From Alteribacter aurantiacus DSM 18675 (GTDB lineage Bacteria > Bacillota > Bacilli > Bacillales > Salisediminibacteriaceae), in assembly GCF_000429705.1 (NCBI RefSeq), contig NZ_KE386941.1, positions 1,848,781 through 1,912,780 of the forward strand: a stretch of 64,000 nt of DNA, in the 5' to 3' direction. The notes beneath the pieces were generated by a model that saw nothing but the letters and a program-made list of their open reading frames with translations, searched no databases and was not told where the DNA came from. The first letter of the stretch is position 1. The number at the start of each line of letters is the position of its first letter. This document shows positions 17,103 to 25,100 of the stretch, piece after piece. Position numbers and translations under genes: made by a program.

Positions 17103-17211
17103 AGTGCCTGTCACTACCTGGTATATGTCGAAACAATAGGCCTTTCCACTCCACTTTAGAGAAACGATTTTAGCCTATGGTTTGGACATTGTTCGGGGAG
17201 CTACAGGCACT
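17103..17211. repeat. Family A inverted-repeat element, copy 5
   Basis: 109 bp from AGTGCCTGTCACTACC to GGAGCTACAGGCACT. Interior shared with the other copies (TATGTCGAAACAATAGGCC, TTTCCACTCCACTT, CCTATGGTTT). It lies between two small membrane genes. Confidence 0.85.
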
Positions 17212-17218
17212 GTTCTGA

Positions 17219-17425
17219 TTAATCAATTCGATTCTTTAGATTATAAACAAATTGTTTAACAGAAAACTTGCTTATGTAATATACAGACCCTATCATTACT
17301 ACTACAAAAGCTATGAAATTGATCGTCATTAACAAATCCCCAACTGCGGTTTGCAGGACATTATTCAAGATAAATGACACAGCAAAATAAATAATGGCTA
17401 AAAGAAAAATCATTTTTCTGCTCAA
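17219..17425 (-). CDS. Small two-TM membrane protein
   Basis: 68 aa from a TTG at 17425, preceded by AAGGAAGGG. The frame could extend to 17476, but that start lacks a ribosome-binding site. Two hydrophobic helices (MIFLLAIIYFAVSFIL and TINFIAFVVVMIGSVYYI) and a basic tail. Function unknown. The stop codon lies 7 bp from Family A copy 5. Confidence 0.65.
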   Translation of the reverse strand: MSRKMIFLLAIIYFAVSFILNNVLQTAVGDLLMTINFIAFVVVMIGSVYYISKFSVKQFVYNLKNRID

Positions 17426-17495
17426 CTTAACCCTTCCTTTCTTATTGTTTTTATTAAAAAGTACGCTTTCTAACACGTGAAACCATATAAGATTA

Positions 17496-17708
17496 TTATT
17501 CTTCTCCCCTTAAGACACAACTAAAAATGAAAAGGAAAACGCCCATTCCCATCGTCCAGTTCATGAGCGATTGATGAAAAAATGTCGTATAAACCATGTT
17601 TAACGCAATCACTATCACACTAACTATCATTAAAATACGCGATGCCAATGTTGCTAGACAGATTGTTTTTCCAAATAATTCAATGATGACAACCACTCCT
17701 TTTTGCAC
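17496..17708 (-). CDS. Small membrane protein
   Basis: 70 aa, GTG start with AAGGT 8 nt upstream. Two hydrophobic segments (SRILMIVSVIVIALNMVY and WTMGMGVFLFIFSCVL). Unknown function. It lies 70 bp upstream of another small membrane gene on the same strand, with similar organisation. Confidence 0.6.
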   Translation of the reverse strand: MQKGVVVIIELFGKTICLATLASRILMIVSVIVIALNMVYTTFFHQSLMNWTMGMGVFLFIFSCVLRGEE

Positions 17709-17743
17709 TTTAACTACCTTATATCTTTGTTACAAACTTCGTT

Positions 17744-18283
17744 TCATGAAAATTTAAAGGTTCTGAAATCACCAGTATCAGATGAAAATTTCAGAAGGTC
17801 TCCATCGGTGGGAATTCCTTTGAAATAAGCACCAATACAACCTGTCGTACACCTGTGACCAGCAATAAGGATATTTGCTTTCTCGTTGCCATATTGATTC
17901 TCAATTTCTTTCATAAAATCAAACACTCTATTAATAAAACAACTCGGCTCTTCCACACCTTTATAAATAGAAGGATCAGGTATTGGACCTGCCATTTGTA
18001 CACTACTTGTATGTAATCTGTCAGCTTCTCACAAATCAAAAACATTCAATCGATCGTCAACAGTGACTTGAGATCTCGTCACGATTTCTGCAGTTTTTAC
18101 CGCTCTTTCTTGTGGCGAGGAAAACACAAGATCAAAACGGACATTCTTTAGTTTTTCCTCTAAAACCTTTGCTTGGTGGACCCCAAATTCGTTTAACGGC
18201 AAACCCATTCGTCCCTGCATCTTACATTCTTTATTCAAATCTGTTTGTCCGTGCCTAATCACATAAATCTGTCCGGCTTCTTT
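17744..18283 (-). pseudogene. Histidine phosphatase with in-frame TGA
   Basis: The frame opens with YVIRHGQTDLN, the RHG nucleophile motif of the histidine-phosphatase superfamily, and carries VFSSPQERAVKTAEI. A TGA at 18029-18031 interrupts it. The same frame continues with EADRLHTSS..., then ILIAGHRCTTGCI, which holds the second catalytic His. A CGA-to-TGA change would explain the stop. No ATG/TTG start with a ribosome-binding site precedes the RHG motif; only a GTG at 18262 is in frame, so the start may also be lost. The intact enzyme would be about 180 aa. It is directly downstream of the zinc-ribbon membrane gene. Confidence 0.75.
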
Positions 18284-18576
18284 TAGATGATGGTTTGTTT
18301 TTCTTTCGTAAATCGCATATAAAAAGGTATGACACCAGAATAAACAATCAGTGCCACAAGGGTGACAACAGCAGCTAATGTCCACGAATTTGAGACTATA
18401 GCGATAGTATGCATGATAAACGGCAATGGTGTTGCCAATACGCCAAGCTTCCAATTACTATACTTTGTGGTATGTTGAATTTCGCCGCACTGAGGACACT
18501 TAATCTTTTTTAAGAAGAAAAACAATTCCTTCCACGTAAATGAATACTCACACGACCAACACTTCGGTACCTTCAC
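18283..18576 (-). CDS. Zinc-ribbon membrane protein
   Basis: 97 aa. An N-terminal zinc ribbon, CWSC at 6-9 and CPQC at 27-30, precedes two hydrophobic helices (LPFIMHTIAIV and AAVVTLVALIVYSGVIPFYM). This resembles the CxxC-20-CxxC membrane family of Bacillaceae; the function is unknown. GTG start with AGAGGTGG upstream. Its stop abuts the broken histidine-phosphatase gene, suggesting one transcript. Confidence 0.8.
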   Translation of the reverse strand: MKVPKCWSCEYSFTWKELFFFLKKIKCPQCGEIQHTTKYSNWKLGVLATPLPFIMHTIAIVSNSWTLAAVVTLVALIVYSGVIPFYMRFTKEKQTII

Positions 18577-18692
18577 AACCCCACCTCTTTATCTAGTATT
18601 CTCTCATTCAATTTTAACATAAATATCCAAAGGCTACCGTGTAGTGGTGTCAGGAATTGGGATAAATGGCGATGATATCGATCGTACTTTGG

Positions 18693-18698
18693 TATAAT
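18693..18698 (+). promoter_or_regulatory. Candidate -10 box of the VOC gene
   Basis: A perfect TATAAT lies 38 bp upstream of the VOC start codon in a divergent region. No good -35 is visible at the right spacing. Confidence 0.4.
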
Positions 18699-18735
18699 TG
18701 AGGAGTATTAAAACATAGAAAAGGAGTGTGGCACG

Positions 18736-19176
18736 ATGGTTGGAGTAGAAATGAACATGGTGGTGCGAGACAGCTTAAAAGCATTGGAATTATACGAAAC
18801 GATCTTTGAGATTGAACGAGTGGAGGTATCTAACCTTCCTCGCGGTGAAAATGAAGCGGTTTTCAGCCTTTACGGCTCTCGCTTTCATTTGTTAGATGAG
18901 AATCCGGAATTTCATTTAATTGCTCCAACTCCTAACGATCCTAAAACGAGTTGGGTGAATGTGATGGTCCCGGACATTAAATTGACCTATGAAAAGGCTA
19001 TGAATGAAGGGTGTACAGAGATTCAACCGGTAACTGAACTTCAAGATCACGGAGTATCAAACGCGATATTCACGGATTCATTCGGGTATATCTGGATGCT
19101 GCATCAAGTACACAAAGAAGTCAGTCATGAGGAACGTATCCGACTTTGGGAGGAAAAGAAAGAGAAAGAGGAATAG
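18736..19176 (+). CDS. VOC-family (glyoxalase/bleomycin-resistance-like) protein
   Basis: 146 aa. Beta-alpha-beta-beta-beta modules of the VOC superfamily are visible: MNMVVRDSLKALELYETIF at the N terminus and FTDSFGYIWMLHQ near the end, typical of PhnB-like members. Metal ligands are not conserved clearly. It may bind a small molecule or act in detoxification; no substrate is known. ATG with AAAGGAG upstream. Followed directly by a Family B repeat. Confidence 0.85.
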   Translation: MVGVEMNMVVRDSLKALELYETIFEIERVEVSNLPRGENEAVFSLYGSRFHLLDENPEFHLIAPTPNDPKTSWVNVMVPDIKLTYEKAMNEGCTEIQPVTELQDHGVSNAIFTDSFGYIWMLHQVHKEVSHEERIRLWEEKKEKEE

Positions 19177-19210
19177 AAGACTAAAAAATAAAGGGAATGG
19201 AACAGAAAAA

Positions 19211-19443
19211 AGACTGTGACAGAAAGTCAGTATTTAAACCAAAACCCGAACAACTCGCTAACAGAGCGGATGAAATAAACGAAGACTCCTGCGGGATGAA
19301 AAGCGAAGGTGAGACCCCGCAAGGCAAAGCCTGAGGAGGCTCAACCGCTTCCCACGGAAAGCGAAGTATATTTCAGTAGCAGCTTATCTGCACCGCATAT
19401 CATTGTCCGAATTTTATTTGGTAAAACACTTCTGTCCCAGTCT
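19211..19443. repeat. Family B inverted-repeat element, full-length copy 1
   Basis: 233 bp bounded by AGACTGTGACAGA and TCTGTCCCAGTCT. The centre carries the GACTCCTGCGGGA, GAGACCCCGCAAGG and GAAGTATATTTCAG blocks. The second full copy (58763-58995) has the same length. The right end overlaps the stop codon of the MITE-disrupted membrane gene. A short reading frame inside (19309-19515) is not a gene. Confidence 0.85.
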
Positions 19444-19876
19444 CATTTTTCACTAGTGTACGATTGCCAAACTAGGATCGTTCCAATCACAATTTGGGCG
19501 ACACCTAAAAAATAGGGAAACCATCCCACCGTATCATTAAGAACCGTTGCAAAAAGACGAAGGCACTGAAAAAGTTCGATCTTTAACTTTTTCAGTGCCT
19601 TTGAAGCAATGAGCGTAACGGTTGCATGTTTTAAAAGCCTGATACGAGTGGGTTTCTCGTATCAGGCGCGCAACCAAGTGGAGCCATTGCCATTTAAAAA
19701 AAGGCAGTGAAAAAGTCGGGGTGTACTTTTTCAGTGGCCTCAAAAAGACCTGGTGGAGTCTCCCAATAAGTCATTGAAGGCATATACAACGCTATGGCCA
19801 AATGCATAAGGCCTAACAAAATTGAACCAGACAAAATCAACATTGAACCTATAAAGGCAGTCTTTCTTTGTTCCAT
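19443..19876 (-). pseudogene. Two-TM membrane protein interrupted by a MITE
   Basis: From an ATG at 19876 (AGGAAAGG upstream) the frame encodes MEQRKTAFIGSMLILSGSIL through MTYWETPPGLF. It then enters foreign DNA at 19740. Beyond the insertion the same gene resumes as ATVLNDTVGWFPYFLGVAQI and ends at a TGA at 19443. Removing 182 bp plus one 9-bp duplicate restores an uninterrupted 80-residue frame exactly. The intact protein would have two transmembrane helices; its function is unknown. The stop codon lies at the edge of a Family B element. Confidence 0.88.
19559..19740. mobile_element. MITE-like element with hairpin ends and 9-bp target duplication
   Basis: 182 bp flanked by direct repeats CAAAAAGAC (19550-19558 and 19741-19749). 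Ends are AGGCACTGAAAAAGT and, inverted, AGGCCACTGAAAAAGT. Each end is itself a hairpin (19561-19600; 19702-19739) and a third hairpin occupies the centre (GCCTGATACGAG / CTCGTATCAGGC, about 19638-19668). It has no coding capacity, so it must depend on a transposase elsewhere. Confidence 0.88.
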
Positions 19877-19940
19877 TTTTCCTTTCCTCTTCCCTTAGGT
19901 TAGAGGGCAAGTTTGCTACGAAAAACGAACCCTTGCTTCT

Positions 19941-20351
19941 CTACTCATTCGTTTGTACGATCATTCTCAATTTCTCTGTGACGTCCGATGAGGTTACATA
20001 AAATGCATCCCCTTCAACGAGATACATGAAATAGCTATGTTCCCCTTCTTCTCCAAGCCATAGGTGAATAGGGTGATATGGAAGATCATCCCCATAGCTA
20101 ATGATAAGATCATAATCAGGAATGTCCTTTAAAGGACTACTGTCCGTTTCTACAGCAGACCTGACCGCACTCTCGATCACTTCCACAAGTTCCGGTTCTC
20201 TGATAGTGATCAATTCTTCATCCGAAAAAACACCAAGGGCTTCTGAGCGGTAGACGGTGACTTCTTTGACCGGTTCATCGAGAAGGCTCATCGTCTCAAC
20301 ACCTGCACAAGCAGTAAGGATCAAGAGAAGGGCTAAAACAACGTTCTTCAC
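19941..20351 (-). CDS. Lipoprotein, YhfM-like
   Basis: 136 aa. A signal peptide with lipobox LTAC (Cys15) predicts membrane anchoring outside the cell. The soluble part has alternating strands (EVTVYRSE, YDLIISYG, HPIHLWLGEEGEHSYFMYLV) like small YhfM-type lipoproteins. Its GTG start overlaps the sortase stop codon by 4 bp (GTGA), so it is the third gene of the surface-protein/sortase operon. A role in the same cell-surface system is inferred from this coupling. Confidence 0.8.
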   Translation of the reverse strand: MKNVVLALLLILTACAGVETMSLLDEPVKEVTVYRSEALGVFSDEELITIREPELVEVIESAVRSAVETDSSPLKDIPDYDLIISYGDDLPYHPIHLWLGEEGEHSYFMYLVEGDAFYVTSSDVTEKLRMIVQTNE

Positions 20352-21040
20352 CGTTTCCCTCTTTCCCTTCCCTCACCACGTAGCTCGGCCACGAGGACGT
20401 AACGCTCAGGAGCACTTCCGATAAACGTAAAGGGATAGCACGTGCTTACTGTGAGTGTGGCTCTTGGCTTTGGAACGATGACGGTGCGATCATCTTCATC
20501 TACAATCCGGACGTTTTTTACTTTGTATTCAAACTCCCCGGCAGCTGTGGTGACGATGAGCGTGTCATTCACGCCCACTTCCCCAAGCTCCCGAAAGACC
20601 GTGTCTCGATGTCCTGCTAAAACGGCGTTGTCTGGTTCCCCGGGCAATACGCTTCCCGCGAAATGTCCGACCCCTTTTTCGAGCTCGTCTTCATCGGTGC
20701 CGTGATAGATTGGTAGTGTTGCTTCGAGTTTGGGAATATAGAGTTCGCCAATCATGTCTCCGATTTCGGGACGTTCAGGGTAAAGAAACGCCTGTTCCGA
20801 TTCTTCCGCTTCTTCTTTGTGTTCTGGATCTGAAGCAATTTCGACCGCCTCTTCTTCCAGCTCCACGGGCTCTATATCCTCCACTTCCACCGCATCCGCT
20901 TTTCCGTTTGAATAAAGAAAATAGCCCTTCATGAACGTGTATGTTGTGGAGGTGGTAAACCAAAAGCCTCCTGCGATCATGGCAAGACTTAAAGAAAGAA
21001 GAATGAATCGCTTCATTCTTCTTGTTTGTTGTTTATCCAT
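20348..21040 (-). CDS. Class D sortase
   Basis: 230 aa. One N-terminal signal anchor (about 11-32), an acidic linker, then the sortase barrel with His144 (VLAGHRDTVF), Cys201 (STCYPF) and Arg213 (APERYVL). Sortases cut a sorting motif and attach the protein to peptidoglycan. The only visible substrate is the LPXTA protein encoded immediately upstream. The ATG at 21040 overlaps that gene's stop codon by 8 bp. A GTG 12 codons earlier is not supported by a ribosome-binding site. Confidence 0.92.
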   Translation of the reverse strand: MDKQQTRRMKRFILLSLSLAMIAGGFWFTTSTTYTFMKGYFLYSNGKADAVEVEDIEPVELEEEAVEIASDPEHKEEAEESEQAFLYPERPEIGDMIGELYIPKLEATLPIYHGTDEDELEKGVGHFAGSVLPGEPDNAVLAGHRDTVFRELGEVGVNDTLIVTTAAGEFEYKVKNVRIVDEDDRTVIVPKPRATLTVSTCYPFTFIGSAPERYVLVAELRGEGRERGKR

Positions 21041-22241
21041 GTTTAACACTGAACCTGCGGTAGAGAAGCATTCCACTCATCATGATGAAGAGCCCTGCTG
21101 CTACACCTGAGGCGGTGCTGGTTGCCGTTTTTGGTAGCTTCGCGCCGTGCTCTGTTTTCATAGGTGCTTTCTCCACATGGGATTTCTCTGCAGGTGCCTT
21201 TTTCACAGGTTCGCTCTTTTTAGCCGCAGTCTCTTCCACAACGTCATGTGTCTTTTTGAGGTCGTTTCCTGTGCCATTGATCATTTCCCAACCGAACATG
21301 TCGGCTGTGAGAAGGATGTCAGCGAGAAACTCCCCTTGTTTATTGTAAAGCTCGATAAGGAGATCGTAGCCGTTCGTTGTTGTCATCGTCATCAAGGATT
21401 GAAGAGATACGGCGGTTTTCTCGTCGCCTTTGACGAAGTAGAACTTCACATCCATTTCAAAGAGGTCAAGAAGTTCCGTGAAGATCGCAAGAAGCTCGGC
21501 AATTTGGTCAGCTGAAAGTTCAGAGGCTTCGTCAAACTCTTCGAACGCCATCATACGATCAGCGAGGGCTTCAAGCTTTTCTAAAAAGGCTTCGCTGTCT
21601 GTATTCAAGCTTTCCAAGTGGGCAAAAAGACGTTCTAATTCCTCAATTGTAAGACCGAATTCGGCGAATAAGCCTTCAAGATCTTCAAGCTCTAGTGCCC
21701 ATTCATCGCCGTAAAGGTAATCCCAAACCGCCCAGTCAAGTTCTTCAATATATTCGTAGTTATCGATTGAATCTCCGTTTTCGTGTAAAAGGGCAACTAG
21801 CTCGTCATATGTAAGCTCGTACTCTTTTAACAGATTATTGAGAGTGTCTTCAGTGATTGGTGTTTGTACGTAGAAGTATAAGTCCCAATCCAGGTCTTCG
21901 ACGAATTTGTATCCTTCAAGAATCGACTGACCTCCTTCAAGTTCACCGTTTTTGATGAGGAGTTCCGTCGCTTCTTCTTCACTCACCCCATAGTCTTGAA
22001 GAAGGCTTTTGAGTGACTCTTCATTCAAGACAGGTCCCAAGAAGTATTCAAGATCCTCCATGTCCTCAAATTCATCAAGTGTAAAGTCAAAGAAATCCAA
22101 GTATTCTACGAGTTCACTTTTCGTCCATCCGATGTCGTTTAAATATGCATTCAACTCTTTCTCTGATGGTGCAGCACTTCCTATAGACGGTAACACAACA
22201 AGGAACAAACCAACCAACAACGACATGACTAAACCTTTCAC
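21033..22241 (-). CDS. Acidic cell-surface protein with LPXTA sorting signal
   Basis: 402 aa from a GTG at 22241, chosen because AGGAGG lies 7 nt upstream (an ATG two codons earlier is too close). Signal peptide (SIGSAAP), then a very acidic body made of repeated helical units such as YEYIEELDWAVWDYLYGDE and YKFVEDLDWDLYFYV. A Lys/Ala/Glu spacer, the sorting motif LPKTAT, a hydrophobic helix and RRFSVKHG complete it. This matches the acidic LPXTA surface proteins that pair with class D sortases in Bacillaceae. Its role on the wall is unknown. Confidence 0.9.
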   Translation of the reverse strand: MKGLVMSLLVGLFLVVLPSIGSAAPSEKELNAYLNDIGWTKSELVEYLDFFDFTLDEFEDMEDLEYFLGPVLNEESLKSLLQDYGVSEEEATELLIKNGELEGGQSILEGYKFVEDLDWDLYFYVQTPITEDTLNNLLKEYELTYDELVALLHENGDSIDNYEYIEELDWAVWDYLYGDEWALELEDLEGLFAEFGLTIEELERLFAHLESLNTDSEAFLEKLEALADRMMAFEEFDEASELSADQIAELLAIFTELLDLFEMDVKFYFVKGDEKTAVSLQSLMTMTTTNGYDLLIELYNKQGEFLADILLTADMFGWEMINGTGNDLKKTHDVVEETAAKKSEPVKKAPAEKSHVEKAPMKTEHGAKLPKTATSTASGVAAGLFIMMSGMLLYRRFSVKHG

Positions 22242-22603
22242 AACCATTCCTCCTACATATTCAATTGTCTATTTCGAGATTAGTATAATCCTGTTTTTTG
22301 TGAAAAGATAGCATTTTATTTCTTTTTTTGACAGAAAATTTCAGCAAAAACTATTGACAAAATGATAGTTTATTATCTAGCATTCGTTTGTATTTGAAAG
22401 CATTCTGTAGCTAACCTACGTATTCCATAGTTTTTAAAAGTATAAGGCCGTTTATAGATAAATATAAGAAAAATCATATGCAGTGTCAGTAAGGAACCTT
22501 AAGGAATCGTTTTTTCAGAAGAATAGTAGAGGATGTTTAGTGGACCAACGTGTATATTCAGCCATTTATTTTGCACACTAAACAAAAAAAGGACATTTAT
22601 TCC
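22242..22603. other. Divergent intergenic region, no gene
   Basis: AT-rich 362 bp between the surface-protein operon (minus) and the ger operon (plus). Two TTGACA hexamers (22328 and 22354) have no well-spaced -10. Sporulation promoters are expected here for the ger genes, but I cannot assign one. Confidence 0.5.
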
Positions 22604-23692
22604 ATGACCCAATTTCAAACGGTTCATTTCGTTTTTATCATTCTCCTTTCAACAGGTCTCTTTGCTCATGTTCAGATAATTCCTCTGCTATTAAATGTAG
22701 CAGGGAGGGATGCATGGATTACTCCCATTTTTGCACTTATTCCACTACTTCTATGGGTTTATGTTATCTCAAAAAAAGTAAGGGTTCTTAATGGAAAAAG
22801 TGTGACCGAATATGTAAGGAGTAGAACAACAAAAAAAGTTTATTTTGTTATGATGGGGCCTTTTGTTGGTTATTTCCTCTTTCAAGCAAGTGTCACCACA
22901 GCTGACCTTGTCTATTGGAGCCAAAATACGTTCGTACCTTTTCTTCCATTTTCACTGATTGCATTTGTTCTCGTTCTTCTTTGTACCTATGCCGCATCTC
23001 GTCAATTTTCAGCTTTGGCGATCTCGAGCTTTTTCTTGTTGCCACTCGTGGCTATCTTAGGTTTTTTTATAGCCGTTTCAAATACATCAAAAAAAGATTA
23101 TACACTTTTGCTTCCCCTTATGGAAAATGGGGTACTGCCAGTTCTTGAAGGAACCGTTATTTCGTTCCTCCCTCTTTTTGAACTTGTTTTATGTTTGTTC
23201 TTTTTGTCCTGGCTAAAAAAAAGAGTCAGCTTTGTTGCTCTCATTATTACCGGGGCGATTCTTGTTGGACTGATTGCAGGTCCTACAGCAGGAGCCATAG
23301 CTGAATTTGGTCCATCTTATGCCACTTTGTTTCGTTATCCCGCTTATGAACAATGGCGTCTTCTTACTATTGGTAAATATGTTTCTAACGTGGATTTCCT
23401 TGCCATCTTTCAATGGTTTTCAGGTGCCATTATTCGCATTGGACTTTTTCTTTACCTAACCGCCTTAATCGTGTCTAGAAAAAAGAGTCCGAACAGGAAG
23501 ACAACTTACATCTGCGCCATACCCATCTTATTAGCAGTGTTCATGCCCATGAAACAGCACCTCTTTTATCAATGGGCCATTGGGATTGTTGTCCCTTACC
23601 TCATTGTCTTTATGTATGCATATAGTCTTATTTTTCTGATTTGGTTAAACGTGTTGGAACGTAAAAAAGGAGAGGTTTCCATTGATTCATAA
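22604..23692 (+). CDS. Spore germination receptor B subunit (GerAB-type permease)
   Basis: 362 aa integral membrane protein with about ten hydrophobic helices, of the GerAB/APC superfamily family. It should sit in the spore inner membrane and bind germinant together with the A and C subunits. The start is set at the ATG at 22604 (AAAGGA 10 nt upstream); the frame extends to a GTG at 22550 but that N terminus looks non-native. The order here is B-A-C rather than the more common A-B-C. It overlaps the next gene by 11 bp. Confidence 0.9.
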   Translation: MTQFQTVHFVFIILLSTGLFAHVQIIPLLLNVAGRDAWITPIFALIPLLLWVYVISKKVRVLNGKSVTEYVRSRTTKKVYFVMMGPFVGYFLFQASVTTADLVYWSQNTFVPFLPFSLIAFVLVLLCTYAASRQFSALAISSFFLLPLVAILGFFIAVSNTSKKDYTLLLPLMENGVLPVLEGTVISFLPLFELVLCLFFLSWLKKRVSFVALIITGAILVGLIAGPTAGAIAEFGPSYATLFRYPAYEQWRLLTIGKYVSNVDFLAIFQWFSGAIIRIGLFLYLTALIVSRKKSPNRKTTYICAIPILLAVFMPMKQHLFYQWAIGIVVPYLIVFMYAYSLIFLIWLNVLERKKGEVSIDS

Positions 23693-25100
23693 TCGGCTCT
23701 TTTCAAAACTTGGCCTTCAAGAAGCCTTTTACAGCTCATCTGATATTAAAATACAGCAATTTTCCGATTACGATTTACTCATAGCTTATTGCCAACCCAT
23801 TACAGACACCGATATGTTTAGTACCGATATCTTGCCGGAATTACTTAAGAGCACACCAAAACCTGATCGGCTAGATAGTGTTAAGGTACCAAAAGATAAA
23901 TGTGATAGAGAACAACTTGCAGATTACCTGTATGAGGGGTATGTTTTTGTCTGTTTTCAAAACGAAGAAGATGTATGGTTTATTCATGCTGCTGAGATGC
24001 CCATACGTCAGCCTGAAGAATCTGTTTCCGAAGTTTCTGTAAGAGGGCCGAAAGATGGATTCGTTGAAGACATCTCTACAAATCTGGGTCTTATTCGAAA
24101 GCGATTAAAAACACCATCATTGGTTATGGAAGAGTTTACAATAGGGGAAAGATCGAAAACAAAAGTTACTTTCGTATATTTAGAAGATATCCTAAGTTCA
24201 AAAATAAGAGATGAAGTTCGAGATAAGTTGTCTGCAGTAGATGTCGATCTTCTAACTAGCAGTGAACAATTGGAAGAATTGATCATGGATCAGAAGTTTT
24301 CGTTGTTTCCTCTTTTCAATTACACAGGAAGAGCCGATTTCACGGCAAATTCCCTTGCATCAGGACGATTCGCACTCGTGGTTGATGGTGCACCTAACGT
24401 TCTCCTTGCTCCAGGGAACATTAGCTACATGGTTAAAACGGCAGAAGACAGCTACATGAGTTTTTATTACTCTTCTGTTCAAATCCTTTTAAGAGTGCTA
24501 GGACTTTTAATCACCGTATTTCTGCCTGGTTTTTACACCGCCCTAACAATGCATAATTTATCTCAGATTCCCTTTCCTCTTCTTGCGACCATATCGATTT
24601 CTAGAATTGGATTGCCTTTTTCTAACTTTATGGAGATTCTTGTGATGCTTACCATGTTTGAACTGTTTAAGGAGGCAGGTGCGAGGCTCCCGAGGGGTGT
24701 TGGACAAACTGTCGCTGTCCTTGGAGGGCTTATTATTGGAGACGCTGCCATTCGTGGTGGCATTACCTCTCCTACCATGCTGGTAGTGGTGGGGGTAACA
24801 GCCATATCAAGCTTTACACTCGTAAATCAATCCTTAGCAGGAAACTTATTTTTGATTCGACTCTATGTCTTACTTTTCAGCTGGTTAGCTGGTCTCTTCG
24901 GCTTTTTTATAGCTTCACTATCCCTTCTCATTTATCTATCTTCACTAAAATCATTTGGGATTCCTTACCTTCAGGCTGGTATGGGAAATAGCTGGGGAGA
25001 ATTTATCAAGGCATTTGTAAACCTACCAGCAAGTAAACTTCGGCGAAGAAACAACCAACTTAATCCAAAAGATTCAACAAGACAGGGGGATCATTCATGA
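23682..25100 (+). CDS. Spore germination receptor A subunit (GerAA-type)
   Basis: 472 aa. Soluble N-terminal region of about 230 residues with GDAAIRG-type C-terminal membrane domain: LPRGVGQTVAVLGGLIIGDA and GGITSPTMLVVVGVTAISSF are the GerA family signature. TTG start (23682) preceded by AGGAGAGG within the previous gene. It overlaps gerB upstream (11 bp) and gerC downstream (ATGA), so the three are translationally coupled. The germinant is unknown. Confidence 0.95.
   Translation: MIHNRLFSKLGLQEAFYSSSDIKIQQFSDYDLLIAYCQPITDTDMFSTDILPELLKSTPKPDRLDSVKVPKDKCDREQLADYLYEGYVFVCFQNEEDVWFIHAAEMPIRQPEESVSEVSVRGPKDGFVEDISTNLGLIRKRLKTPSLVMEEFTIGERSKTKVTFVYLEDILSSKIRDEVRDKLSAVDVDLLTSSEQLEELIMDQKFSLFPLFNYTGRADFTANSLASGRFALVVDGAPNVLLAPGNISYMVKTAEDSYMSFYYSSVQILLRVLGLLITVFLPGFYTALTMHNLSQIPFPLLATISISRIGLPFSNFMEILVMLTMFELFKEAGARLPRGVGQTVAVLGGLIIGDAAIRGGITSPTMLVVVGVTAISSFTLVNQSLAGNLFLIRLYVLLFSWLAGLFGFFIASLSLLIYLSSLKSFGIPYLQAGMGNSWGEFIKAFVNLPASKLRRRNNQLNPKDSTRQGDHS

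Noticed and set aside
19537..19743. 68-aa frame in the MITE
   Set aside because: It runs through the hairpin-ended element and is created by the insertion.
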